From contig NW_020653713.1 of the NCBI RefSeq assembly GCF_003589595.1, forward strand, positions 2,737,551-2,801,550: a stretch of DNA of 64,000 nt, read 5' to 3'. The first letter of the stretch is position 1. Each line of letters begins with the position of its first letter. Positions 43,976-54,864 of this stretch are shown here, piece by piece. Source of the stretch: Hyposmocoma kahamanoa (taxonomy: Eukaryota; Arthropoda; Insecta; Lepidoptera; Cosmopterigidae). The translations under genes were made by a program, and so were the position numbers. The notes beneath the pieces were generated by a model. The model was given only the letters and a program-made list of their open reading frames with translations, was not told the DNA's origin and made no database searches.

Positions 43976-44968
43976 TTAATTGAACAAATATGACTGGCTA
44001 TACACAAATGGGCAATACTTTTCCGCAATCACACCTAGAAGTGAATTGTTTGGAAATCGTCGATCGAACATCTCATCTACGATGCGGTAGGCGAACGCTG
44101 GTGGTATTTTCCCCGCTTTGTCAGTATATTTAACGTTAATAATCTCTTTATCTAGAACTTCAATGTCTTTACAGCTAACCTCCTCTGAACACAACTTGTA
44201 TTGATTTGTTAAAAATGTTGACAAAGTGTAGTTTTTAAATTTCTCTTCTAACAACGCAACACTTTCATTTATAAGGAAAGCTTTATCATTTTTAAATGAA
44301 AACATTGCTGAGCTTATGCTCCCGCTTTTTTCTCGTATTAGCCAATGCTTGGAAATATCAGGAATCTCCGTTACAATAACATCAATATCCACTACAATTC
44401 CTCCTTTAAGATACAATGTAGTAAGCTTCAACGCTTCTTCTAAACGTTTGTGCTTTTTAACCAGACCGTTGTTCAAAAATCTAGAAATCTTCATTTCAAA
44501 GGGAGTGTCGTCGAAGTAAGATCCCAGACACAGTCTTTCAAATTTTACCGATCTGGGCAATTTTCTTAGGATCTTGTACACAAGTTCACTATGGGCCATG
44601 CTGAACTGAAGAGGTTTGCAGAAAAGCACGTACACATTATCATATCGATACGCTCGACTCGCGGCTTCTATGGCACACAGGTGTGCGAGTTTGATGGTAT
44701 ACCAACATGGAGTAAAATGAAAATACAAGTTGGTCGATCGAAATTTCTTAGTAAAACTATTCCAAAAGTTGTCATCTGTTATTTCCTCGTAATAGCAAGA
44801 GACGTCGTCGGGGAAAAATTGTTTTAATGCAAATTTAAAATCATCCTCTTCCATGTCTTCATAGTAGTGATCATTAAGAACGAAACATGCCATCAAATAG
44901 CCTACGTAAATAGCTATGACCAGAATTACTAAGCGACCAGGTGTCAGAAAACTTTTGTCGAAATGCAT
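43976..44968 (-). CDS. A4GALT-like glycosyltransferase B (GT32), intact
   Basis: This 330-residue single-exon type II membrane protein is a paralogue of copy A. A signal anchor spans about residues 13-31 (LVILVIAIYVGYLMACFVL). The luminal domain has 'IKLAHLCAIEAASRAYRYDN' (92-111) and 'EALKLTTLYLKGGIVVDIDV' (178-197). The DXD motif is intact as DID at 194-196, unlike DTN in copy A. The C-terminus 'NNSLLGVIAEKYCPFVYSQ' is conserved with A. The expected role is metal-dependent glycosyl transfer in the Golgi (family knowledge); donor and acceptor are unknown. The start MHFDKS aligns with Met8 of copy A. Flanks on both sides are part of the segmental duplication. This is the only copy with all visible family residues. 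Confidence 0.9.
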   Translation of the reverse strand: MHFDKSFLTPGRLVILVIAIYVGYLMACFVLNDHYYEDMEEDDFKFALKQFFPDDVSCYYEEITDDNFWNSFTKKFRSTNLYFHFTPCWYTIKLAHLCAIEAASRAYRYDNVYVLFCKPLQFSMAHSELVYKILRKLPRSVKFERLCLGSYFDDTPFEMKISRFLNNGLVKKHKRLEEALKLTTLYLKGGIVVDIDVIVTEIPDISKHWLIREKSGSISSAMFSFKNDKAFLINESVALLEEKFKNYTLSTFLTNQYKLCSEEVSCKDIEVLDKEIINVKYTDKAGKIPPAFAYRIVDEMFDRRFPNNSLLGVIAEKYCPFVYSQSYLFN

Positions 44969-45329
44969 TTTGCTGAATGTATATATTTAGTTAATATAAA
45001 TCTGTTTTATACTGACCTCTAGTAATCAGCTTTGTAGGTCATAATAATGTCCTAGATGTTGTTAGTAGAATTATAATTCCTATATACGACGGAATTGCTG
45101 GGAATACAATGATATATTAAAACAATACATAAATATTCTCAAATCTTCTTCGGTCATCCACTATATTGACATTTCAGACACTGTCATTTGATCATTCGTA
45201 CTCGATGAAAGGAGACAGGACAGAAAAGGTATTATTTATAAAATATTGTAAATAAAAGTGGCTTGGTAAGAGTCAGATCCCTTTCTCGGAAAGTCAACCA
45301 CAGCTTCAAAGATAATTTAGGAAAGAATC

Positions 45330-45580
45330 TTTAAAAATTCATCGACCCCACTCAGCCATTGCTTATGTGTTAGACAGACATCCAAACGATCCATTAGCAT
45401 TGCTGCGAGGACCTCGTGGGAAAACTACAGCAAGTAAACTTTAGACCTATGAAGCTAAGAAAACCACATGTTTTCTCGCTTATACTACTAGTACTACGCG
45501 AGAGAGATTACTACTACAATACTAATTTAAAATATTTTAAGTTAAATTATCTAGCTTTCGGCCTTAGCTTATTTCTTTGA
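45330..45580. repeat. Segmental-duplication block B (5' flank)
   Basis: It matches 34190-34440 and, more weakly, 48985-49170: 'cactcagccattgcttatg', 'gttagacagacatccaaacg', 'agcaagtaaactttagac', 'ctagctttcggcc'. Confidence 0.75.
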
Positions 45581-45647
45581 CATGACAAAGGAATGGTATG
45601 TTTATTGTTTGTTTACACAAAAGTTCAATATTAAATTTGACGGCCTC

Positions 45648-45845
45648 CGTAGTCGAGTGGCTTGCCCATCGGTTTTCATGGTGTCGCCATCTCAGTGGTC
45701 CTGGGTTCGATCCCCGGCCGGGTAAGTGTAGAAACTAATTTTTCTATATTGTCTCGGGTCCGGGTGTTTGTGGTACCATCGTTCTTTCCAATTTTCATAA
45801 CACTAGTGCTTTAGCTACTTAATTTGGGATCACATGTATTTTGAT
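45648..45845 (+). mobile_element. SINE-2, tRNA-derived (widespread lepidopteran type)
   Basis: The head 'gacggcctccgtagtcgagt' and B box 'gggttcgatccccggccg' are followed by the body 'gtttgtggtaccatcgttc' and 'gtgctttagctactta'. The tail is cut by the SINE-1 that starts at about 45850. The family is recalled from memory of moth and butterfly SINEs. Confidence 0.8.
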
Positions 45846-45849
45846 AATT

Positions 45850-46056
45850 ACCTCCGTGGCCGTTCGGTTACCATGCCGGACTGACACGCAGAGGTTCCAG
45901 GTTCGATTCCCGGGCCAGGAGAAATATATGTATGGCCCACATTTATTTCTCTCATGAGTTTTGGTGTAATTTGTGGTTGTCAATGTGTGAGTCCATGGCA
46001 CCCGCGACACAGGGTTTCCCTAGTGCGGGGCTACATTGAGTGTGTGCGTTATTACT
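45850..46056 (+). mobile_element. SINE-1, split by a mariner
   Basis: Full head and body ('cctccgtggccgttcggtta', 'caggttcgattcccgggcc', 'gtgtgtgcgttatta'). The (TTA)n tail seems to continue at about 47229-47250 after the mariner. Confidence 0.8.
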
Positions 46057-46058
46057 TA

Positions 46059-47226
46059 GGGCGCACTATAAGTTTCCGGAACTGGCCACTTACCTAAACA
46101 ATATTAAAAAAGTAATTACAATATTTGAAAATGGAACTCTTTGGCTGTATAATACAGTTTATTTCATCTGACTGTCACTTGTTTTTACATTGTGGCGTCA
46201 TTTTAGAAATTGGTTGTCTACATCACCATGGATTTAACTCGTGAAAATTTTCGTAGTATGATTTTCTACGTGTTTAAGTGTAATTTAACAGCTCAGAGGA
46301 GCTTCGCTCGGCTTCAAAATGCTTTTGATGATGAAGTACCATGCAAGACGACTATTTATAGCTGGTTTGCAGAATTCAAACGCGGTCGTGTGAATCTCAG
46401 TGACGAATTTCGTGATGGTCGCCCGTCCACTGCTGTAAACAACAAAAACATCGATGCTGTGAGCCGTATGATCAAAACAGACAGGCATGTGACATACCAT
46501 GAGATTCGGGCATCTTTAGGCGTAGGCATGAGTCAAATACATACAATACTACACAAACATTCGGGTGTGAAAACGTTATACTCTCGGTGGATCCCTGTGT
46601 GTCACTTGGTGCAATGCCATGCTTACCAGATTTAACGAAGGGGCGTCAAATTTGGTGTGGGACATAGTAACAGGTAACGAAACATGGATTTATAGTTACG
46701 ATCCTAAAACAAAGTAACAATCGAGCATATGGGTCTTTCGAGATGAGCCGAAACCAACCAAAGTGGCGCGCGTGCAAAGTACCTCTAAACGGATGATTGC
46801 TTCTTTTTTTAAGAAAATTGGACACGTGGCTACTGTTGCTTTGGAGAAATGTTGTACCGTGAATAGTGATTGGTACACGACCATTTGTTTGCCGGAAGTT
46901 ATTGACAAATTCCGTAAAAATAGCCGTAAACGCCGTAACATCTTGCACCACAATAATGCCAGTTCTCACACGGCCAGACAGGCAAATGAGTTTTTGAAGG
47001 TGAACAACGTTGACCTTATGAGCCATCCCGCGTACAATCCCGGCCTGGCGCCTTGTGACTTTTATTTATTTCCAAAAATTAAGAACCAATTACGCGGTCA
47101 ACGATTTTCATCACCTGAAGAGGCTATCGGAGAGTATGAAAAATATGCTTCAGAGATTGTCACGGAGGAGTGGCATAATATTATAGTATTTTTTTCTTAT
47201 TCATTCCGGAAACTTATAGTGCGCCT
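46059..47226 (+). mobile_element. Degenerate mariner inside a SINE
   Basis: The ends are inverted copies: GGCGCACTATAAGTTTCCGG at 46060 on, and its complement ending at 47224. TA precedes the left end; the right flank is TCA, so the duplication is mutated. It is about 1170 bp long and unrelated in sequence to mariners A and B. Confidence 0.85.
46228..47180 (+). pseudogene. Broken mariner transposase (DD34D remnant)
   Basis: The first frame starts MDLTRENFRSMIFYVFKCN and keeps the helix-turn-helix region ('TTIYSWFAEFKRGRVNLSDE') up to 'SRWIP' (family WVPHEL). A frameshift follows, then an in-frame stop near 46717. The second part has 'HHNNASSHTARQ' and 'YNPGLAPCDFYLFP'. Spacing from the second to the third catalytic position is 34 residues, so it was a mariner. 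The first two catalytic Asp are Asn ('TGNETWIY' and 'HHNN'); the third is kept. It cannot make a working transposase. The frame after 47180 reads into the inverted repeat. Confidence 0.9.
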
Positions 47227-47529
47227 CACGTATTTATTATTGTTATTATTCCAAAACAATATATTAAAATGTCGTCTTATCTTTTTCAATGTCTGGGATC
47301 CTGAGTGCTCAAATTGTAATTAGTCACAATGACTTTGACTCCAGAAATTTAAGTAACATACAAATTGATTTAAAAATCAATAAATTGATTTAGGACTACT
47401 GCACCAGTAAAAAGTTTCTGAGAAATATGTCTTTACTACATTGTTACGACATATTTATATAACGTGCAGGAGGACCAATGTTTCTAGTTTACAAATAATG
47501 CCAAGTTGCTGGGTAGATACATCCAGAGA

Positions 47530-47680
47530 GGCTTAGCTTACATGAACCCAAGCAAAGTGTTTGACAAGGGTCGTATTGACAAACGGCGCTTGTACGTTAT
47601 TTCGGTTCCCTGTTAATATATCGCCAAATTTCGCTCTTGTGCTACTTATTAAATAACAAAAATAGTGCACTAAATATGCT
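47530..47680. repeat. Segmental-duplication block C (3' flank)
   Basis: Partner of 42895-43065 ('gtttgacaagggtcgtattg', 'ggcgcttgtacgttattt'). Confidence 0.75.
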
Positions 47681-47947
47681 TCACAGACAATAAATGAACA
47701 AATCTACATTCAACTCATATAATTGAAAGTAGGATATTTTCTAGTCTAAAAGGATGGCCGAATTTATTCTCTGTCGGAAGTAGCTGCCAGCTTTCTGGTT
47801 ACCGGTGGATTCAACGAGCAAAAAAAGCTTCTCTCTTTTTTTCTTTTTTTTTAAATTTATTCAATTTCAAAAACATTAACTATTTTATTACATTAACGCT
47901 AGGTAAAAACTTAATGGTTTAACCACCTAGCGATAAACCGTGGTATT
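47681..47947. other. AT-rich stretch without a recognised feature
   Basis: Nothing recognised. Confidence 0.4.
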
Positions 47948-48650
47948 TAACAATTCTTCTAATGTTTATGCTTTTTGAGAAGGCTCTTTATAAAAAAAAC
48001 CCATTGGCAGTCTTTTCCAAAGAAGTTTCGCTAAAGTAATTTATCGCTAATATTCTTACAAATTTCACGGATTCCATAAATTTTGTCGCCGTAGAGCTCC
48101 TTGTGAAAGAGTTCATCCAGGGAAGTTCTGCCGCCAAGCATTACTGTGTTCCGGTTTTGAAGGGTAAGGGTGTAGGTGAAATTACAGGCACATGAACTTG
48201 TCAACTTATGTCTCAGCGTGACGGGCGAAGTGACAGTGCCCAGATCTTTGCGATTTAAATCTCTAAGTGGCACTGCAACTGTTGTGGACAGGCGTGTAGC
48301 GTACCTTCAGGCACACGGCTATTGTTCGTCCCGGAACGTGATATTATAAAATTAAAACGTAGAAAGTAAGATATGGGCGAGTTTGATGGTATGCTCATAA
48401 AAATAAAGATCGGTACATTTCAATTTGTAAATAAAATTTTGCCAATAGTGTTCTGAATCATTATCGTCGTAACAAGTGACATCATCAGGGAAAAATGTTT
48501 GTAACGTAAATTTAAAATCACCCTCGTCCGTGTCTTCATTGCCTTCTTTAAGAACACGACGTGCCATCAAAAAGCCAATGAAAATAGCTGTCATCACATT
48601 ACTAAGCCTTGTCGGTTCACGGGGCTTTTGTTGAAACGCATTTTGTTGAA
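47948..48650 (-). pseudogene. Broken third A4GALT-like glycosyltransferase (copy C)
   Basis: On the minus strand the N-terminal part reads 'TAIFIGFLMARRVLKEGNED', 'GDFKFTLQTFFPDDVTC' and 'HTIKLAH', matching copies A and B. A GACGGGAC-family retroelement (48085-48355) then replaces about 40 codons. The gene resumes as 'MESVKFVRILAINYFSET' and decays after 'FSKS' near 47950. The catalytic DXD half is missing altogether. The start is also damaged: ATGCGTTTCAACAAAAGC at about 48640 aligns with the other starts, but extra bases before 'MTAIF' bring a stop into frame. The retroelement insertion, a deletion and the frameshift each suffice to kill it. Confidence 0.85.
48088..48355 (+). repeat. GACGGGAC-family retroelement tail, copy 12 (inside copy C)
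   Basis: Sense copy from 'gtagagctccttgtgaaaga' to 'cgtcccggaacgtgatatta' plus A-rich tail, within the pseudogene. Confidence 0.8.
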
Positions 48651-48984
48651 TGAATCGCTATTTAGCGCTAGTGTTATGTCACAAATATAATGTTAAGATA
48701 AAAACCGCACAATTCTGTTGTACTAGTGTAAAATAATATTATGATATTCAATTTAACGTAATAAAAGCCAAATATGACTTTTCATAGTAAACAAATCTGA
48801 TTACTGAATAAGCCCTTTGAGTTTGTTGTATATTCAACAATTATTGAGATATATTTCCACACATAAATTGTTAGATGGTCTTTATTTTCTGAACCGGAAT
48901 AAGTATGTAACTTAAATTTTAACAAAAATGTTAGTTGCGCCCTTTTTCGTTCCGTTGGCAATAGTGGTAAACAGCAAGTTAATT

Positions 48985-49170
48985 TTCTTAACTACACGGT
49001 TTACGTGGGAAAGCTACCAGTAAACTTTAGATTTATGATGCAATGAAATCGAATTAATTTAGATACCCCTGGCAGATACATTCGTACTCCCCTAGTACTT
49101 GGCTTGATCGAATGCTTCGACAATAGACATTGTTAAATTTTCTAACTTTCGGTCTCAGATGTTGCTTTGA
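48985..49170. repeat. Segmental-duplication block C1
   Basis: Upstream of pseudogene C; matches 34260-34440 ('ccagtaaactttagatttat', 'gataccc', 'tagacattgttaaat', 'ctaactttcggtctcag'). Confidence 0.8.
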
Positions 49171-49174
49171 TGCC

Positions 49175-49505
49175 ATAACTCACGGTATGGCCACCGAAAC
49201 AATTAATTTATTGCAAACCAAATTTCCCGATCGCATAATTTCATGAAATTCAGCCGTTAAATGGCCAGCTCGATCATGTGACTTAAGACCGCTGGATTAT
49301 TTTTTATGGGGTTATGTTAAAGACAGAGTCTATACGGAGCCAATTGAATCGATTGCAGCCTTAAAATTCAAAATTTGTGAAGTGATTAACGAAATGGACA
49401 CACCATTTTGTCAAAAAGTGATTAAAAACTTTGTTGAAAGAATCGACATCTGTAACTGTGGTCGTGGTGGATATTTTATATTCATAATTGCCAAACCTTA
49501 CTTTT
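49175..49505 (+). pseudogene. Tc1/mariner-superfamily transposase fragment
   Basis: The plus frame reads 'THGMATETINLLQTKFPDRI', a stop, then 'VKWPARSCDLRPLDYFLWGY' and 'VKDRVYTEPIESIAALKF', ending 'ERIDICNCGRGGYF'. The 'WPxRSCDLTPLDYFLWGYVKD' block surrounds the last catalytic acid in insect IS630/Tc1/mariner-type transposases, recalled from memory. The N-terminal two thirds are absent and one stop is in frame. No inverted repeats were found. It is inserted between the duplicated blocks C1 and C2. Confidence 0.75.
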
Positions 49506-49599
49506 TTTAATACTATAAAAATTTGAATCATTGTCATCCAAATGTATCGTTTTATTTTGATTTACAAACGACACGACACGATCGACGTCACGATCTTTC

Positions 49600-49790
49600 G
49601 ATAATGTCTTACATTTCCAATGCAGCGAGTATAGCAAAATCATCAATCATATGCTCAGCCGAATCAAGTCGAGCCAAGCCAAGTCGAAACAATTCAATCT
49701 GAAGTGCAGTTTGGAGGACGTAGATTAATTGCCGGACAATATGGAGTGTCAATTAAGGAAATATCCGTTAACGTGAAACGTGAGAGAAAA
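49600..49790. repeat. Segmental-duplication block C2
   Basis: Matches 34945-35155 ('tttccaatgca', 'attcaatctgaagtgcag', 'gtagattaattgccggacaa'). Confidence 0.75.
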
Positions 49791-49807
49791 TCGCATTAAT
49801 AATATGA

Positions 49808-50305
49808 ACCTCTTCGTCATCATCATCAATTCATGTATACGTCTTGCTGCTGGGCACGAGTCTCTTCTCAAGCAAGGGTTTAGGCCATGCCGGGTTGGAA
49901 ACCTTCTTCGACGTGCAGGTTTGTACACGATATTTTTCCTTCACCGATAAGACGTTTTTTTTTATGATAGCAAGTGACGGGACGAACAAGCCGTTCATAA
50001 CAGTTGCAGTGCCACTGCGTCAGTCACCCTGAGACATAAGTTGACAAGTCTCTTGTGCCTGTAATTTCACCAGGAGCATCATTACCCTCCAAAACTGGAA
50101 CGTAGTAATGCTCACATTATTGCTTGGCGGGTGAAATAGATAAAGTGGCAGTACGTCCTTGCACGTCTTTCACAAGGAGCACCACTGCGACATAGCTTAT
50201 AGTAAATTTCAAATTAAATTCCGAAAACTCAGAAGTGCGAGTTTGGATTCAAACTCAAGGCCCCTGCTTGGAGATCAAACCATAAAGCTACGACGGTTAG
50301 TATGG
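49808..50305. mobile_element. SINE-4 split by a retroelement tail
   Basis: The left part (49808-49965: 'catcatcatcaattcatg', 'cttcgacgtgcaggtttgta', 'tttttccttcaccgat') and the right part (50196-50305: 'ttatagtaaatttcaaatt', 'ggattcaaactcaaggccc') form one copy with a GACGGGAC-family insert between them. Confidence 0.65.
49966..50195 (-). repeat. GACGGGAC-family retroelement tail, copy 13
   Basis: Antisense copy with its T-rich end 'tttttttatgatagcaagtg' at the left, inserted in the SINE-4. Confidence 0.75.
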
Positions 50306-51782
50306 ACCTTTTACAGATGTTAAACTTATTTCAAAGTAAGAAAGGAATCCGTTAGTACTCATATTAACTAAATCACGGTTTCTTAATGACAGCGGCTATA
50401 AAAGGAAATAAATCAGTAGGTACAGCACTATTTTTTTGTTAAAAACTGGGCATAGAGCATTCACAGAAACTACGACGTTATAGTAAATACTTTAAAGAAG
50501 AGAAAAAGAAAAGCATATGAAAACTTTTGTCTACCTCGAATAAGCGTAAGCGGAAAACTGGAATCCTAAGCGGGTATTAGGGTCGGTAATAGCGCGACGG
50601 AAGATATCGGAAGGCATCGGATTATTTCCATGTGTGGTCATAAAAAGGTTGTATTCGATACCTCCAATGAACACTAGTCTGCGTCAACTTAATTTTTAGA
50701 CCTGTTCTGTTTTTATTTTGTTTTTTGTTCTTTCGTTTATTTAGGTAATGAAACTATTTTTCCGGAACATTCTTTTATTTTCAACATTAGATTTTACTCA
50801 CACAAAATTAGATTTTTCGAATTTTGTTTTTTATTCTTTTTTTTTTTTAACATAATTCGGAGAGCCTATTTACAAAAATAGCAGAAAATAACAAAAAATG
50901 ATGTTGCTTTGTGTTCATTGGAGATATCCTTATAGCATATAGGACGGGAGGCACTATTAGCGTTATTTCTCGAACAAAACTTTCTGTCACTTTTTGAGTG
51001 GCGGGGGTTAGTACTACAAGCAAACAGGTGCACACAAATGCAAAATTGAGTGTCACAATGGTCTCACACAAGCAAAACTATACAACACTAGCTTATTTTT
51101 ACAAATACACAGATATAACACACATTCATGTCATGTCCGTACACAGAATAGGCCTATAAATAAATCGATTCTCATGAATATACTATAGACGGAAAGTTAT
51201 CGACGTGACGGCGTCGACGTGTATTACGTACTGGTTAACCATGTACATGAAAAATGTAATTCCACCCTTGGTTAGACTGGATGCAGCAGAGACTTCTTTG
51301 GAAGTTTGTATAGCGCAAGACAACATATTTCGTGGAGTACTTGACGCGGTGAATTCGATAATGGAAATGAAAAAACATCGATTTTAAAGTAGTATTTATT
51401 GTGCGATGGTTGTTTTGCGCTTGTACCTTGACAGACGGGATTGCTTATCGATGACGCCTCCAGTCCTATATGCTCTATGGAGATATCGAATTTGCTACAC
51501 AAGAGTCAGCGCCATCTACTTTGAAAAAAACTAACTGTTTATGTCAATCGCCATACTGGATTAAACGCTTGCTAATATAGATGGAGTTGACTCGCCATAA
51601 TATGTATTAAGGTACCACGACGACACCATTTACCGTGGAGAGATTCATTGCACGTTCAATATTTAAACATTTGCCTTTTACGAATAAAATATATTTCTCT
51701 TACTACAAAATAAGCTCATAGTCTCACCCTAACATATTTATTACGAAACATGGGAGAGAAGATTTAATTGAAATATTTTTTT
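50306..51782. other. AT-rich stretch without a recognised gene
   Basis: Only a short foldback-family piece ('taatgaaactatttttccgg', 50744-50770) is visible. The small open frames show no family features. Confidence 0.5.
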
Positions 51783-51845
51783 TTATGATATCAAATGACG
51801 GGACGATCAAGTCGTGCGCCTTGAGTTAAGCGACACGCCAGTCCA
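51783..51845 (-). repeat. GACGGGAC-family tail, copy 14 (fragment)
   Basis: Only the 3' end: 'tatgatatcaaatgacggga' and 'agtcgtgcgcct'. Confidence 0.6.
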
Positions 51846-52804
51846 TCTCTAATGACAATCGAATAAAACTGATTAAAAATGAAAATTTTGCGGAAGTTTG
51901 TGATTTTTTTTAATCGAGGGAAGTTTAGTCACCGTGTTTCGGGCACCATGATTCACTATTCATCTTCTGTTTTCATTATAAAGTAAGACACAAGTCGATT
52001 TCGTATTTTGTAATGTTAACGAATAAAAGATTTTCCGTGTGACCGAAATACGTTAAAACATTTATTTTGGTCGAAAAAACGAATGGTCCGATTTGATCGA
52101 TTAAACGAAATTCTTAAACTTTTTTGTTTAAGATAGATTTTTGTTTTTTTTTTCGTAGCGGTTTTGTATTCTGTTAGGCTTTGTTCCAACATTAATTTGG
52201 TCCTCGTCCTATCGCAAGAGTTCCCAAAAATAGTAGGTAGGGCACATGTACTGTAATGCTGACCGTATGTACAACCTAACCTTCTCCCAGTCTAGGTCAG
52301 ATAGTCATCCTCGATTCGCGAATCACTGGTTTTTTAATTCTTGGGATTGTTCGACCTCCTGATGTTAGAGATTAAAAATATTTCTTTTTTAAGCTTGTTT
52401 TATTTATTTACATTATGTGTTATTATTTCATATGTATCAAGTATGCACATTTCTTTTATTCAGGACGCAAATGTACTCTCAGTTCTTTATGGGTTAGTTT
52501 CAAAAAATCCATTTATAGATCAGCTCGTCTTTGTACGCCATTTATTTAAGTTGTTTTACATATTTATCTGTTTTTTTTTTTCTAAATATTAGTACTATAA
52601 AATTAAAAAAAAAAAAAAAAATAACAAAATAAAAAATATTTTCACTTGATCTCAGATTTACCCGTAAATTCTGTTCTATATAATTGAATGGATTTTTTAT
52701 TTCTTGAACATATTTTATGAAGGTGTATAATTTTGTGAGCTAGACTTTCTATAAATTTCATATTACATACATTCACATACTTAACACAATATATATACCC
52801 GTAT
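51846..52804. other. Very AT-rich stretch with poly-T and poly-A runs
   Basis: Includes facing T-rich and A-rich runs at about 52570-52622 and an 83-codon low-complexity hydrophobic frame (52341-52592) that is not called as a gene. Confidence 0.5.
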
Positions 52805-53970
52805 ATATTTCATAACTTAGTATATTTGTGATTAATGTATTTTTAAAATGGTCTGTAAAGCGTGTGTAAATTAGTGGTGTATGCTTTCGTTCAACACGCA
52901 TTAAGAGCCGTTAAAAGTGAGTCCATAAGTGCGCAATTTTGGCTTCGCAAAAGTATTGCAAACCACCATTCTTTTTGTTCTAAAATTCAAATGGATTTTA
53001 CGTCCCACTGTTGGATCTCCTCAGGGCTTAGGCCATAGTCCGTCACGACGTTCTAAACGGACGTATTCCAAGAATTGTAAATGTTCTACGATGTGCAGGT
53101 TACACCACGATGTTTTACTTCATCATTAGCGAAAAATATTGCTTCAAAACATTCACAAATATGCGTAACTTGGAAAATAAATGATATTATTAACACGACG
53201 ATCGAAACACAAAGAAAAATTCCACCGATCTGACAGAACTACAAAAAAAAGACATACTAACGTAACGATTTACATGCTATGTTGTCACTCATAATAATAT
53301 TTACGTATTATAAATAGATTAACAAGCACCCAAGATAAAAATAGCTAACAATAATTTTCGGTAAAATATAAAGTTGGTAGGGTTGTATTACGTCAGCAAG
53401 ACTTTTCGGATCTTTCAATATTTCATTCGGTTGCAAAAGTTTTCAGTACCTTAGTAAATTATGCTATAATATTCATAATTTAAATATACTCCTATTTATC
53501 GGAGCTTCTATTATTAATAAAAGTCATCGGGTACATGACGCCACAGAGATTCGCACCGTCGATCTCACAATTGAGAAGCCGCCTATTTACCACTAAACTA
53601 CCTTCGCTCTCATCCACCTATAAAGCCAAATAAATAACACCAGCAGAACAAATTCAACAAACGACACGTAAAAGATAAGACGTAGAGTTGCCAATTTCCA
53701 GAGCCGTCGATCCGTCATCCATTTATTTCGCACTCACTGAAAGCATTATTTCTATAAAAACCGGTATTAAGGTATATAAGAAACAAGCGAGAAGGGAGCA
53801 TTACAAGATCACAGCGGAATGCCAGAATGTTTTTCTCAGAAAGTAAAGATTTCTTAACCAACTACTTAGTAAGTTACCATTCGAATCGGATGACGACAAC
53901 TTTTGTTCGCGCAGATATTCTTCTATAATTTATTTTTAATACCGGATGAAATTCTTTTCGTACCTTTGCA
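52805..53970. repeat. Segmental-duplication block C3
   Basis: 52810-52975 and 53640-53965 match 36320-36480 and 36535-36865 in order. Between them lie a SINE-4 piece at about 52993-53190 ('cccactgttggatctcct', 'tacgatgtgcaggtta') and unassigned DNA. Confidence 0.8.
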
Positions 53971-54264
53971 TCAACTTAATCCATTTGTTTGTTCACGAAC
54001 ATTCACCTCTGCTCATTCATTAATGACGTAGTTATTATTCAAAACGTGTTACACGTTATAACGTTCCGATATCCATAATCTGTCTATTACACGAAGTTAT
54101 TGACACAGTAACCTGAAACAATTAACGTTTCTTAATTTAAATACTATTAATAAATCTCCACATTTCACACGCGAAATTGATATTTAACGACTACCGTATA
54201 AGTAGGTATTTTTATAACGTATTTTTTTATTTGAATTTTCTGATAGTATAGCGAGATTGAATTC

Positions 54265-54420
54265 AAGAGCGGCCTGGATGACGAGCCATGATCATATTGC
54301 GATATCCCCGGCGAGGTAGGGCGGTAACGGGGGATGAAGGGTTGTGTTTAATGAGAGAGATGACGCTGTGGTTTTGTCAGGACTTAGTGGGAGATATATA
54401 GAGATACGTAAGTTGGGATA
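54265..54420. repeat. Segmental-duplication block C4
   Basis: Partner of 39900-40050 ('gcggcctggatgacgagc', 'gaagggttgtgtttaatga'). Confidence 0.75.
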
Positions 54421-54567
54421 TTAAACTCACGTAATCAAATTTATGCTCACAGCTCTTGCTACTTCCAATGTTAATATACCTATTCCTCAATGGGACTAAA
54501 TATTTCTTCTTATGTTAGCTACAGTCATATAGTTACCACGACATATTTTTTTTCTTTTTTTTTTATA

Positions 54568-54768
54568 ATACCGCACACACTCAACATAGCCCCGGACGAG
54601 GGAAATCCTGTGTCGCGGGTGCTATGGACACACACATAGACAACCACAAATTACACCAAGTAGAAGAGAAATAAATGTAGGCCATATAAATATTTCTCCC
54701 GGCCCGGGAATCGAACCTGGGACCTCTGCGTGGCAGTCCGGCATGGTAACCGTTCGGCCACGGAGGCA
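54568..54768 (-). mobile_element. SINE-1, full copy
   Basis: Minus-strand head with intact A-box ('cctccgtggccgaacggtt') and B-box ('caggttcgattcccggg') sequences; it is preceded by T-rich tail sequence. Confidence 0.85.
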
Positions 54769-54864
54769 GTCAACAAGTATTATATTGTATAGGAGGAATA
54801 TCGTGTCTACATTATGAATAATACCGAGTTTCTAGGTACAGTCGATGCTCTAAGACACCTGCAG

